In this document: positions 17,569-26,370 of the stretch, piece after piece
Layout of the letters: each line of letters opens with the position of its first letter
Position numbering within the stretch: the stretch's first letter is position 1
Origin: Rhodopirellula sp.
Lineage (GTDB): Bacteria > Planctomycetota > Planctomycetia > Pirellulales > Pirellulaceae
Direction: 5' to 3'
Assembly: GCA_002689655.1 (NCBI GenBank)
Contig: NZHC01000066.1
Span: forward strand, 33,728 to 89,812
DNA length: 56,085 nt
Notes under the pieces: generated by a model
Database searches by the model: none
The model's input: the letters and a program-made list of their open reading frames with translations, nothing else
Told to the model about the DNA's origin: nothing
Made by a program: the position numbers and the translations under genes

Positions 17569-18789
17569 ATGACTGTAGTTTTTGACCGGCCTTATCAGTT
17601 TGTGCCGCCACACCGGGGCTCTCTTTGGCCATTCTCTATTCAGAAACTGCGACTGGTTGATTGGTACTTAAGACGCAAAGAAGGCGTCGTTTCCTGGGAG
17701 TGCCGCGGACTTGAGCACCTCAAAGCGTCACTGAATCGCGGTGATGGGATTTTGCTTTCCCCGAATCACTGTCGTTACGCAGATCCGCTCGTGTTGGGCT
17801 GGCCTGCTCGGTTGCTCAAGGCAAATGTCTACGCGATGGCCTCCTGGCATTTGTTCAATCAAGGAAAAATTGATGGATTTGCAATCCAGAAAATGGGGGG
17901 ATTCAGCATTCACCGTGAGGGGGTTGATCGGCAAGCTCTTGATACCGCGATGGCAATTCTGGCAACAGCGGAAAGGCCTTTGGTTTTGTTCCCCGAAGGA
18001 ACCACTAATCGAAGTAATGATGTCGTGAAACCACTTCTTGATGGTGTGTCCTTCATTGCACGCTCGGCAGCGAGACGACGTAAGAAAAAGTCGAATGGTA
18101 ATGTGGTACTCCATCCCATTGGGATTAAGTATCTTTGCACGGAAGATATCTGCCCGTGGGCCCGGCAACGACTGTTAGGGCTCGAGCATGGGTTTGGTTG
18201 GCAGACTCCGCCCGAATTGACGCTTGTTCAACGGACGAGAAGGCTTGTTGAAGGTGCCTTTGTCTTACGCGAAGTACAGCATCTTGGAAGAACAGGATCT
18301 GGAACAATGAGTCAAAGGCGTGACACTTTGATCACAAACATTCTTCGACGCATTGAAACCAAGTTGGGAATAGCGGCCGGACAGAAAAGTGCGCGCGAAC
18401 GAGTGAGGGCAGTTCGTGCAGAAATAGCATCGCAATTTTTTCGGCAGGATGTCGACCAAAATTCGGAGATCCATTTTCGACAAGATGTGATGGCGGTGGA
18501 TATGATTCAGGAAATGATCTCCTATCCCGTGTCTTATCTTGATGATGATGGAGTCACAGACACAAGAATTGTCGAAACTATTCAACGCATGGAAGAATCG
18601 ATTCTCGGTAAAGCCGACTGTAGTGTCCCGTTACGAGCAGTGATTCAAATAGGTGAACCGATTTATGTTCCAGCTGAAAAAGCACCCCGTGGCGAAGTTG
18701 ATCCGTTGATGCTCCAGTTGAAAACGCAGTTACAGGAAATGCTGGACGAGCTGGCCGGCGAAGCACGACCATTTGCTGATTATTGCTGA
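17569..18789 (+). CDS. PlsC-type 1-acyl-glycerol-3-phosphate acyltransferase family protein
   Basis: A 406-residue protein with the acyltransferase signature NHCRYAD (His67 and Asp72 forming the H-x4-D catalytic pair) and FPEGTTNRSND (residues 141-151, substrate-binding block). The family moves an acyl chain from acyl-ACP or acyl-CoA to lysophosphatidate or another lysolipid. It is much longer than classic PlsC (about 240 residues); about 200 extra C-terminal residues have no recognised domain. It has no obvious membrane helix. It lies between the kinase and alanine dehydrogenase genes in the same direction. Confidence 0.85.
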   Translation: MTVVFDRPYQFVPPHRGSLWPFSIQKLRLVDWYLRRKEGVVSWECRGLEHLKASLNRGDGILLSPNHCRYADPLVLGWPARLLKANVYAMASWHLFNQGKIDGFAIQKMGGFSIHREGVDRQALDTAMAILATAERPLVLFPEGTTNRSNDVVKPLLDGVSFIARSAARRRKKKSNGNVVLHPIGIKYLCTEDICPWARQRLLGLEHGFGWQTPPELTLVQRTRRLVEGAFVLREVQHLGRTGSGTMSQRRDTLITNILRRIETKLGIAAGQKSARERVRAVRAEIASQFFRQDVDQNSEIHFRQDVMAVDMIQEMISYPVSYLDDDGVTDTRIVETIQRMEESILGKADCSVPLRAVIQIGEPIYVPAEKAPRGEVDPLMLQLKTQLQEMLDELAGEARPFADYC

Positions 18790-18846
18790 TCGAGGTGGCT
18801 GTTAGTGGTCGAGGTTGAAAAGTATCCAAATTTTATGGTGTGATCA

Positions 18847-19950
18847 ATGATTGTCGGTGTACCAACAGAAGTCAAAACAGATGAGTACCGTGTCGCCATG
18901 TTACCATTTGGCGTAGAGGACCTAGTCGGTCGAGGTCATCAGGTGTTGATTCAAGCCGGAGCCGGTCTCGGATCGGGTATCTCAGACCATGACTATTCGC
19001 GGGCTGGAGCGAAGCTGGTCAACAGTGCAGACGAGCTTTTCAATCGCGCCGATCTGGTCATCAAGGTCAAAGAACCTCAAGTTGGAGAATTTGACCTTCT
19101 ACGGCAGGGGCAATTGCTGTTTACCTATTTCCACTTCGCTGCCAGTCGTGACTTGACTGAGGCGATGCTTGACTCCGGTGCTACTTGCCTTGCCTACGAG
19201 ACACTGAAGGATTCGCAGGGCCGATTACCTTTACTGACTCCGATGAGTGAAGTGGCTGGCCGCATGAGCATACAAGAGGGAGCCAAGTATCTTGAACGTC
19301 CTCAAATGGGGCGTGGGATCTTGCTGGGGGGCGTGCCAGGTGTCGCGCCTGCACATATCACGATTCTTGGAGGTGGTGTGGTTGGTGCCAATGCGGCACG
19401 CATAGCCGCAGGTTTTCAGGCAGACGTCGCAATTTTGGATGTTGATTTGGACCGCTTGCGTTATCTGGATGATGTCATGCCTGCCAATGTGAATACGCTT
19501 TACAGCGATCGACACAATATCATGGAACAGCTGCGCAGGGCAGATTTAGTCATTGGGTCAGTATTGATTCCTGGTGCAAAGGCTCCGCAGTTAGTACGTG
19601 CTGATGACCTGAGGATGATGAAAGCGGGAAGCGTGGTGATCGATGTTGCTGTCGATCAGGGTGGATGCGTTGAAACCAGTCGCCCCACCACGCATAGCGA
19701 TCCCACGTACGTGATCGATGAGGTTGTTCATTACTGTGTTGCCAACATGCCTGGGGCAGTGGGACGTACCAGCACATTTGCCTTGTGTAATGCGACGTTG
19801 AGTTGGATTGCGCGTTTAGCCGATCTTGGACTAGAGAGGGCGTTGGCTGATTGCCAGCCGCTTGTTGACGCGATCAATCTACACGACCACCAAGCGACAA
19901 ATGCTGCTGTTGCAGAAGCTTTTGGACTGCCGTTTGTCCCGTTGAACTGA
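18847..19950 (+). CDS. ald: Alanine dehydrogenase
   Basis: A 367-residue protein that matches the family along its whole length. The start [18 protein letters not shown], then Lys75 (VIKVKEPQ), His96 (FTYFHFAAS) and the NAD-binding motif [12 protein letters not shown] near residue 175 are all in the expected places; VAVDQGGC holds the catalytic aspartate. It interconverts L-alanine and pyruvate plus ammonia with NAD(H) in the cytoplasm. The ATG follows a 57-base gap after the acyltransferase. Confidence 0.96.
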   Translation: MIVGVPTEVKTDEYRVAMLPFGVEDLVGRGHQVLIQAGAGLGSGISDHDYSRAGAKLVNSADELFNRADLVIKVKEPQVGEFDLLRQGQLLFTYFHFAASRDLTEAMLDSGATCLAYETLKDSQGRLPLLTPMSEVAGRMSIQEGAKYLERPQMGRGILLGGVPGVAPAHITILGGGVVGANAARIAAGFQADVAILDVDLDRLRYLDDVMPANVNTLYSDRHNIMEQLRRADLVIGSVLIPGAKAPQLVRADDLRMMKAGSVVIDVAVDQGGCVETSRPTTHSDPTYVIDEVVHYCVANMPGAVGRTSTFALCNATLSWIARLADLGLERALADCQPLVDAINLHDHQATNAAVAEAFGLPFVPLN

Positions 19951-20001
19951 ATTTTCAAGATTCCGGCAAATCACCAAGGGGCTCCGGTTTCAGGTGCAAG
20001 A

Positions 20002-20715
20002 TTATCTTTTTAGACCAGTGAAATGAATTTTTCCCCAAGCCGTCCGATTCGTTTTGGCATTGAAGTACTTGCTTAATAATTCACGGATGGCTGTGGGTTG
20101 GCTCAACCACTGTTCATAGGTGTCACGTTCGTGTTCGATCATTACAGCGAGTGCGTCACCCTTCGAGTAGAGTTTGCGAACCGCTGAAATTTTAATTACG
20201 GCGTGAACGAAACGAAGGAACGGAGTTAGCCATGGTTCAACAGCATGAAACGTGCCATCATTGTTAAGCACGCGATGAATCTCAGACAGAACCTGTTCCA
20301 GATCTTCTGGCAAGTTGGGGAGGTGATGCAACCCGCCATGAATGATGACTGCGTCCAGACTCGCATCTTCAAACGGTAAGTCCCTGCAGTCGGCCAGGTG
20401 GAGCGTGGCTCCGGTCTGATTTTGGAGTAGCAGTGTTTCAGAGAGATCCACTCCTTCGATGCTTTTGAAACCCAGACGCTTCAGGGCGACCAGGCCTCCG
20501 CCGCGACCACAGAATAGCTCAGCCACTCGGATGTTGCGTGAGCGAGTTTTAAATCCCAGCAAACGTAGCCGTCTGATGAATTTTTCGATTTCCTCTTCGG
20601 GGCTTTCAAAACGTCTGTAGGCGTCTTCCCAAGCCGGATTACAACAAACAGCTCCCGAATGAACATGTCGTTCGATCACGGGCGTGCGGTCGTTGGCTGT
20701 GTCGGAAGTGTTCAT
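20002..20715 (-). CDS. Class I SAM-dependent methyltransferase
   Basis: A 237-residue protein with a methyltransferase fold: motif I near residues 65-75 (VAELFCGRGGGL), motif II around EGVDLSE, and the post-motif DAVIIHGGLHHLP. This is the Methyltransf_11 pattern. The substrate is unknown. It lies beside a GT2 glycosyltransferase and a polytopic membrane protein on the same strand, so a role in glycolipid or cell-surface polymer modification is possible. Starts with an ATG 111 bases beyond the stop of the glycosyltransferase gene. Confidence 0.82.
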   Translation of the reverse strand: MNTSDTANDRTPVIERHVHSGAVCCNPAWEDAYRRFESPEEEIEKFIRRLRLLGFKTRSRNIRVAELFCGRGGGLVALKRLGFKSIEGVDLSETLLLQNQTGATLHLADCRDLPFEDASLDAVIIHGGLHHLPNLPEDLEQVLSEIHRVLNNDGTFHAVEPWLTPFLRFVHAVIKISAVRKLYSKGDALAVMIEHERDTYEQWLSQPTAIRELLSKYFNAKTNRTAWGKIHFTGLKR

Positions 20716-20826
20716 GGTGCCTGTGATGAATACATGCTTGTATCAAAACGTGATTGGTTTCTTTGCAGAGATACCTTTGGAATACTGTTGTAGCATCGTC
20801 GTGTCGGCGTCGGCCGTGAGATTGGC

Positions 20827-21990
20827 TCAAACGTGGTGATTTCGCCGCTGCATCCGCAAGACTCCGGCCATCAAAGATGCCATCGCGGTCTGAAAGCCGA
20901 CAGCCACAAGCGTGACACCTGGGATAACCAGTCGCATGGTTTGAGGATAATCTAACTTTCCGAAATCGCCTTGCCACCAAGTGACGATGACTATCGAAAT
21001 CAGCAAGGAACCTGCCATGAACATGATCAAGCCAAATCCAATGCCGTGCTCCACAGTGATTTTTTCCAGCCTGGGTAGAGCAGGCATCATTCCTTCGCGG
21101 GCCGCAAATATTTGTGCAAGAGTCGCGAGAAGAACGCATTGCCAGCCCAACAAGATGGATAAGCTTGCGATCAAAAGTGTATGCACATCCAAAGCAGCAT
21201 TGAAAATGCGTATTTGTGGTAACGCGAGTGCGTAACCGAGTAGCCCAATCAGAATCAGTAATGAACCGGGCCGAAAAAACGTCCACTTGGGACTGAATAC
21301 AAGAAACAGCCGTAGGGTTCTCCAACCATCACGGAAGGTTCTCAGGTGGGGGCCGTGTTCCTGACGTCCGTCGGGGTGCAGCGTAATTGGCACTTGCGTC
21401 ATACGAGCGTTGTGAAGTCCACTCTTGATGATCATTTCTGTGGCGAATTCCATTCCAGGAGAACGCAGATCCAGATTGTCATACAGTTCTCTGGTGAATC
21501 CACGCATACCACAGTAAACATCATGAATTGGTATCCGAAACATCAGTCGTACCAGCCATGATAACACTGGGTTCCCAAACCAGCGGTGTAGGAAAGGCAT
21601 CGCACCGGGTAGCACATGGCCGCCACCACGGGGAAGACGACAGCCTTGCACCAAGTCAGATCCTTGCCGAAGCTGATCAACGAAGGCTGGGATTTCAAGA
21701 AAATCATAGCTGTCATCACAGTCACCCATGATGACGAACTTGCCACGGCTTGCTTCAATGCCACCCATCAATGCAGCACCGTATCCCGGTTCAGCCACGT
21801 CAACTGTCCTGGCACCCATGGATACTGCAATTTCCTTTGAATTATCACTGCTGCCGTTGTCAGCTAGGACAACTTCACCGTTCACTCCACGGTCCCGCAT
21901 GGCTCGGACTGCCTTTTCAACACAGATTCCAACGGTGTCTGCCTCGTTCAAGCAAGGCATGACAACGGATAACTCAGGCTGTTCAGTCAT
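20827..21990 (-). CDS. GT2 glycosyltransferase, dolichyl-phosphate-sugar synthase-like, with membrane tail
   Basis: A 387-residue protein. Residues 1-230 form a GT-A domain: PCLNEADTV, ADNGSSDNS and the metal-binding GDCDDSYDF (Asp90-Asp93), as in dolichyl-phosphate mannose synthase/polyprenyl-phosphate glycosyltransferases. Residues about 240-380 contain four membrane helices. Such enzymes charge a polyprenyl phosphate with a sugar for transfer across the membrane. A polytopic membrane protein that could be the acceptor-side GT-C enzyme is encoded directly upstream on the same strand, which would fit the pathway. Confidence 0.88.
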   Translation of the reverse strand: MTEQPELSVVMPCLNEADTVGICVEKAVRAMRDRGVNGEVVLADNGSSDNSKEIAVSMGARTVDVAEPGYGAALMGGIEASRGKFVIMGDCDDSYDFLEIPAFVDQLRQGSDLVQGCRLPRGGGHVLPGAMPFLHRWFGNPVLSWLVRLMFRIPIHDVYCGMRGFTRELYDNLDLRSPGMEFATEMIIKSGLHNARMTQVPITLHPDGRQEHGPHLRTFRDGWRTLRLFLVFSPKWTFFRPGSLLILIGLLGYALALPQIRIFNAALDVHTLLIASLSILLGWQCVLLATLAQIFAAREGMMPALPRLEKITVEHGIGFGLIMFMAGSLLISIVIVTWWQGDFGKLDYPQTMRLVIPGVTLVAVGFQTAMASLMAGVLRMQRRNHHV

Positions 21991-22116
21991 GCTGTTGTCA
22001 GCTTCGATGCTTGTAAGGGTAATTGGAACAAAATACGAGTGTCCTTCAGTCGCGGTGCGGAATGATCGATTCGAGAGCGTGGCTTCTACGCATGTTTTAG
22101 TAATCAGTTCAGTGGA

Positions 22117-23508
22117 TCAGACACTGTTTGCGACTTTCGCTGTTTTTCGGAGTCGTGACAACAGGATTGCCAAGCATGCACCAAAGGAAAGGACGACGAT
22201 AGGTTCAATTACGATTCGGTAGCGGTAATCCGGGATTTCCAGAATCCCTGTGACAAGTGAAAAGTACGCCAATATGGTACCTATCCAGATTCCATAAGCT
22301 CGCGTTGGGTAATTCACCATCAAAAGCACAACGCAGAAGACTAGCGCGCTGAGCAGCAAAGTATTCAAGCTCACCGACTGGCTAAAACGATTTTGCAGTC
22401 CAAAGTTGACTATCGGACTGGAATGATTCCATGTGTGCTGACCATAAAAGGCACCGTGGGATTTCCCTTGGGAGGGAAGATCACTTGCCGGGCAGCGCCA
22501 ATAATTGATGACTCTTCGAAACGCTTTGTAGGCGAAAATTGATTTGTTTTGCTGTACAGCTTGCAGGGCAACTTTCTTCATCAGTTGGTCTGCGGCCGCA
22601 TCGTCGAGTCCAGAGCGAATAAGGGCATTGGATACTTGCCAGGTATCTTGCCATTGGTCTGCAGCGTTTACCCGAGTGAGGCGTTGATGCAATTGGTCAG
22701 CACTGTCGCTAGATGGTAGCGCAAGTCCGGCACCGGAGCCCTCTTGAAAGGTGACAATCCAGATGTTTCGTCCCACAAATTCAGTCAGAAATGGTTTTCC
22801 AAATAGCAGTTGGTTGCGCAGCATCCATGGAGCAGAGCAGGCTGTGACGATAAGACCAGTAAGTAAGAAGTGGTAGACGCGAATTCGATAAGGTATTGGC
22901 TTCATGGAAAGGCTGCGAAGTCGACCATTTTTACGAAGATGAATCAGCCATAGAAAAAAGAGGTGCGGTATCCAAATCAAAATCACGATAGGACGTGTCA
23001 GTAGGGTCATCGCAAACGTCAAGCCAACCCACGATGCGCGTGGGGCTGTGCCATGCTTGGCATAGTCCAGAATTGCCAGAAGGTTTAGCATGAACAGAAA
23101 GATGAACATCGATTCAGAGAGAACGGCAGCATCAAAGACAAGGCTTGAAACGATGGGTAGTGACACAGTCAGTGTTAGTACGAACGCCTTGGGAAGTTTG
23201 GTGATTCTCGCTGCGATTGAGGCTGCGATGATCAACGACCCCAGGGAGAAGATTCCCTGAATGACTGCTAATGTCTGTAAAGCATGCGACCCGCTTAAAG
23301 ATCGCAGAATGGCTAAAAACCAAGGGTAGATCGGGGTGCGATAAGCAATGGGATCCTGCATCATCAGGAAATCTCCCTGCATTACCAGTGTGCTCAGTTT
23401 CCAGTAGCCGAATGCATCTCGTTGAATTGGGACTGGTCCCTTCCATAGAACAGCAGCCGTTTTGGTTGCAATCAGCAGCAGAAGTATGAAGGCAAGAAAT
23501 TTTCTCAT
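22117..23508 (-). CDS. Polytopic membrane protein, probable GT-C (ArnT/PMT-like) glycosyltransferase
   Basis: About 463 residues with ten or more hydrophobic segments. The first loop has RDAFGYWKLS and then YRTPIYPWFLAILR, which resembles the first periplasmic loop of GT39/ArnT-like enzymes that use polyprenyl-phosphate sugars. The catalytic acid of the family would lie in the first loop (RDAFGYW). A C-terminal soluble domain is not obvious. The ATG ending at 23508 is chosen; a GTG at 23544 would add twelve residues. The next gene on the same strand encodes a polyprenyl-phosphate-sugar-synthase-like GT2, which supports the call. Confidence 0.68.
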   Translation of the reverse strand: MRKFLAFILLLLIATKTAAVLWKGPVPIQRDAFGYWKLSTLVMQGDFLMMQDPIAYRTPIYPWFLAILRSLSGSHALQTLAVIQGIFSLGSLIIAASIAARITKLPKAFVLTLTVSLPIVSSLVFDAAVLSESMFIFLFMLNLLAILDYAKHGTAPRASWVGLTFAMTLLTRPIVILIWIPHLFFLWLIHLRKNGRLRSLSMKPIPYRIRVYHFLLTGLIVTACSAPWMLRNQLLFGKPFLTEFVGRNIWIVTFQEGSGAGLALPSSDSADQLHQRLTRVNAADQWQDTWQVSNALIRSGLDDAAADQLMKKVALQAVQQNKSIFAYKAFRRVINYWRCPASDLPSQGKSHGAFYGQHTWNHSSPIVNFGLQNRFSQSVSLNTLLLSALVFCVVLLMVNYPTRAYGIWIGTILAYFSLVTGILEIPDYRYRIVIEPIVVLSFGACLAILLSRLRKTAKVANSV

Positions 23509-23683
23509 CTGTCTGGATACAGCCTGCGGAATTGGGGGACACACTTCTTGGAGTCTAGCTCATGAGCATGCTGCTGGGTGACTGCGGCCCGTGTTCTTGT
23601 GTGGAGGTCCGGACTTGCGGCCGGAAATGTTGGGTCGTGACGCATGCGCCGGGATTCAGGCGTTCACAGATAGGTGATCTTAC

Positions 23684-25942
23684 CTACCGTTTGCGTTTTT
23701 TTTTCTTTCGCTTGTCCCTTCGATCTTTCTGGCGTTTGGACTTGTATTTAGGTTTGGTTGATTTGGGCTGATGGGAGTCGGATTCACGATGCACCGTGTG
23801 GTTTTTTACAACGTCCAGATACAGCTGACGGTCCTGCAGATCAACCTTCGAAACTTTGACGGTTAGGAGATCGCCAAGACGAAACCGGTTGCCTTGCCGA
23901 AATCCGCTGATCATTTGCCCACGGCGTTCGAAACGATATTGGTCGTTAGGCAGCGTCGTGATTGGAATGAATCCATCAACAGGCAGCTTGACACAGCGAG
24001 CATGGATGCCGTCAGCAAAGACTCTGCTTATAACTGCTTCCATGCTTTCACCTACATGTTTGTTGAGGAAGTGCAGAAGTTTCAGCTGAATGAGTTCCCG
24101 CTCGGCAGCCGCAGCATTGCGTTCCATATCGCTACAGTGATGCCCAAGTTTCACAAGTGAGGCGAAAGGATCATCTGGTGTTGGTTTTTTGTCCAGAATC
24201 TTTTGCACCAAACGATGAACTGTTAGGTCGGGGTATCTCCTTATGGGGCTGGTGAAGTGACAGTAGTGTTCCATGTCCAGAGCGTAGTGCCCTTCAAGCT
24301 GAGGCGCATAAATTGCCTTGTTCATGCTCTTGAGCACTGCAAAATTAACGGCATCTTCCAAAGGTGTTCCGTCTACTGAGTCGAGTACTTTTTGAATATC
24401 AAATCGACTTTCCACAGTGCCGGCATCGATGCCCAGATCTTTCACAAAGTTGGAGAGCTGGCGAAGTTTGCGACGATCTGGTGGAGGGTGGATACGGTGG
24501 AGGTGATTTAGACCGAGATCATCGAGCCACGTCGAAACCGCTTGATTTCCGGCTAGCATGAACTCTTCAATGATTTGGTGACTTTCCGTGTGCTCAACGC
24601 GATGTGCCCCTCGCACTTTTCCACTTTTGTCGAGATCCAGTTTGATGTCAGGCATGTCCATTGAGAGAGCTCCTCCTTTGAACCTTGCCTTTCTCATCTT
24701 CATTGCCAGAGTGTGCATCTCCTTCAGTAAGTCGCAGATGGGGGCTCCCCATAATTCTAATCGTGATTCAGGGTTCGCAAGAAATTGATCGACCTGTTCG
24801 TAATTCAATCGCAAGTCACTGTGAATCGCACCGTTGTGCACTTCGGTGTGCGTGATGGTCAGGTCATCCTGAATCTCGATTTCAACCGTTTTTACCAGTC
24901 GCATGCGGTCGGGCTGAAGGCTTGCTAAATGATTGCTGATGATCTCGGGAATCATCGGTATTACACGATCAGGAAGGTAAACGCTGGTCGCGCGTTTGCG
25001 TGCCTCTTCGTCAATCGGACTGCCTGTGGGAACAAAGTGACTGACATCAGCGATGTGTACCCAGAGACGCCATCGCCCTTCTTCACGCTGCAATGAGATT
25101 GCATCATCAAAATCACGGGCGTCGAAAGGGTCGATCGTGATTGTGAGCATGCTTGTCAGATCTTTGCGTTTCTCCGGCACCTCCTCATCACTGAACGCAT
25201 CGGCCTGCTGTCTTGCCGCGTCCAAAACGCTCTCTGAAAAAGCATTCGGAAGTGCGTATTGTCGGATAATCGATAATGTGTCGATCGCTGGATTCTTGTT
25301 ACTTCCCAAGCGTTCCAGAATCACTGCCTCGCCGCCTGCACCGCTCTCATCTGGATAGTCGACAATTTCAACAAAGACTTTGTCGTCGTTGGTCAGCGGT
25401 AAACCCCGAATGTCACCAACGCTTACGGGTGCCTCGTAGTGCGTGCCATCCAGAAAGACTACCGCCTCGCCATCGATGTTTCTGAAAGTACCTGTGAATT
25501 GTCTGCGGGATCGTTGCAGGACTTCCGTCACACGGCCTTCATTGCCACCTCGGCGGCTTGGGCGGACCTCAATATTTACAAGATCTCCCTCCATTGCACC
25601 TGCCGTGCAACCGGCTGGTATGAATACGTCATCAGGTACATCAGAGTCATCTTCTGCGTGGTTGGGCCGCACAAAACCAAAGTCACCGCCCATGGCTCGG
25701 CGAAATGTTCCACGCAGCGAATCGTCAGGGCCTCCAATCGCCCCCACACTGATCACCAAATGGTTGGAACCGTAAAGTAAACGGCCCTCAAGAACGAGTT
25801 GTTTGATGACACGACGAAGGTCCCGATATTCGTCGAGGCCAAGCTTCAGGGAAGTTGCAATTTGCTTGGGCTTACTGGGCCGGTAGTCGGCCGAGACGAC
25901 CAGTCGCATCACGCGATCCGCCAGTTCTGTTGATATATCCAT
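23684..25942 (-). CDS. rnr: Ribonuclease R
   Basis: About 752 residues. Order: an N-terminal winged-helix-like region (to about 65), cold-shock domains (80-210), the RNB catalytic domain with the metal-binding aspartates in TIDPFDARDFDDAIS (about 271-280), a C-terminal S1 domain, and a very basic tail rich in Lys and Arg. RNase R degrades structured RNA 3' to 5' and helps in rRNA and tmRNA-linked decay. The ATG ending at 25942 is chosen because a TTG at 25969 has no support. Basic tails are common in this family and may help bind RNA. Confidence 0.95.
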   Translation of the reverse strand: MDISTELADRVMRLVVSADYRPSKPKQIATSLKLGLDEYRDLRRVIKQLVLEGRLLYGSNHLVISVGAIGGPDDSLRGTFRRAMGGDFGFVRPNHAEDDSDVPDDVFIPAGCTAGAMEGDLVNIEVRPSRRGGNEGRVTEVLQRSRRQFTGTFRNIDGEAVVFLDGTHYEAPVSVGDIRGLPLTNDDKVFVEIVDYPDESGAGGEAVILERLGSNKNPAIDTLSIIRQYALPNAFSESVLDAARQQADAFSDEEVPEKRKDLTSMLTITIDPFDARDFDDAISLQREEGRWRLWVHIADVSHFVPTGSPIDEEARKRATSVYLPDRVIPMIPEIISNHLASLQPDRMRLVKTVEIEIQDDLTITHTEVHNGAIHSDLRLNYEQVDQFLANPESRLELWGAPICDLLKEMHTLAMKMRKARFKGGALSMDMPDIKLDLDKSGKVRGAHRVEHTESHQIIEEFMLAGNQAVSTWLDDLGLNHLHRIHPPPDRRKLRQLSNFVKDLGIDAGTVESRFDIQKVLDSVDGTPLEDAVNFAVLKSMNKAIYAPQLEGHYALDMEHYCHFTSPIRRYPDLTVHRLVQKILDKKPTPDDPFASLVKLGHHCSDMERNAAAAERELIQLKLLHFLNKHVGESMEAVISRVFADGIHARCVKLPVDGFIPITTLPNDQYRFERRGQMISGFRQGNRFRLGDLLTVKVSKVDLQDRQLYLDVVKNHTVHRESDSHQPKSTKPKYKSKRQKDRRDKRKKKKRKR

Positions 25943-26370
25943 GTTGAAAACATAGCCGATTTGGCTCAAATTTGGACCGGGACACGCGATGGCTTATCTC
26001 TATTAGCCACCGAAATGACGTGGAAACAGGCATTCCCCTGACGCATCGCCCCTCAGCTTTCCGGGACCCTGCACTCGCAGTGCGATCGCAGCTGAAAAGG
26101 ATGGGTAGATCGAGAAGACCATCAATTGATGATCGAGAGACGGGGCCATTCGGCACGCACGTGTTTGGGCAATCAGCGACGATCGCTGACCACTCACTGT
26201 GGAATCGACACCTGAACCAGAAGTGAGGTTCGCCGAAGTTCCTCAAGTTTGAGTATTCCCTCTACGTATGGTATCCGAATACAGACAGATGGTAACGCCA
26301 GCTCAGCGTGAGAAGACGCACCTGGTTGGGGCCAAGCGTGCGCCGTGTCAGCGGCAGACCAGTTTCCGGG
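25943..26370. other. Intergenic region between metH and rnr, about 430 bp
   Basis: Both flanking genes run leftward, so this is the 3' end of the metH transcript and the 5' leader of rnr. It has no convincing gene. A nested inverted-repeat structure at 26053-26095 has outer arms TCAGCT/AGCTGA and an inner GCACT/AGTGC hairpin with an adjacent GCGATCGC. On the minus strand it lies about 110 bases upstream of the rnr start. Its function is unknown. Confidence 0.4.

Noticed and set aside
20639-21325. 228-codon minus-strand frame overlapping the methyltransferase and GT2 genes
   Set aside because: It is out of frame with both and rich in His, Arg and Cys; the two flanking genes carry strong motifs.
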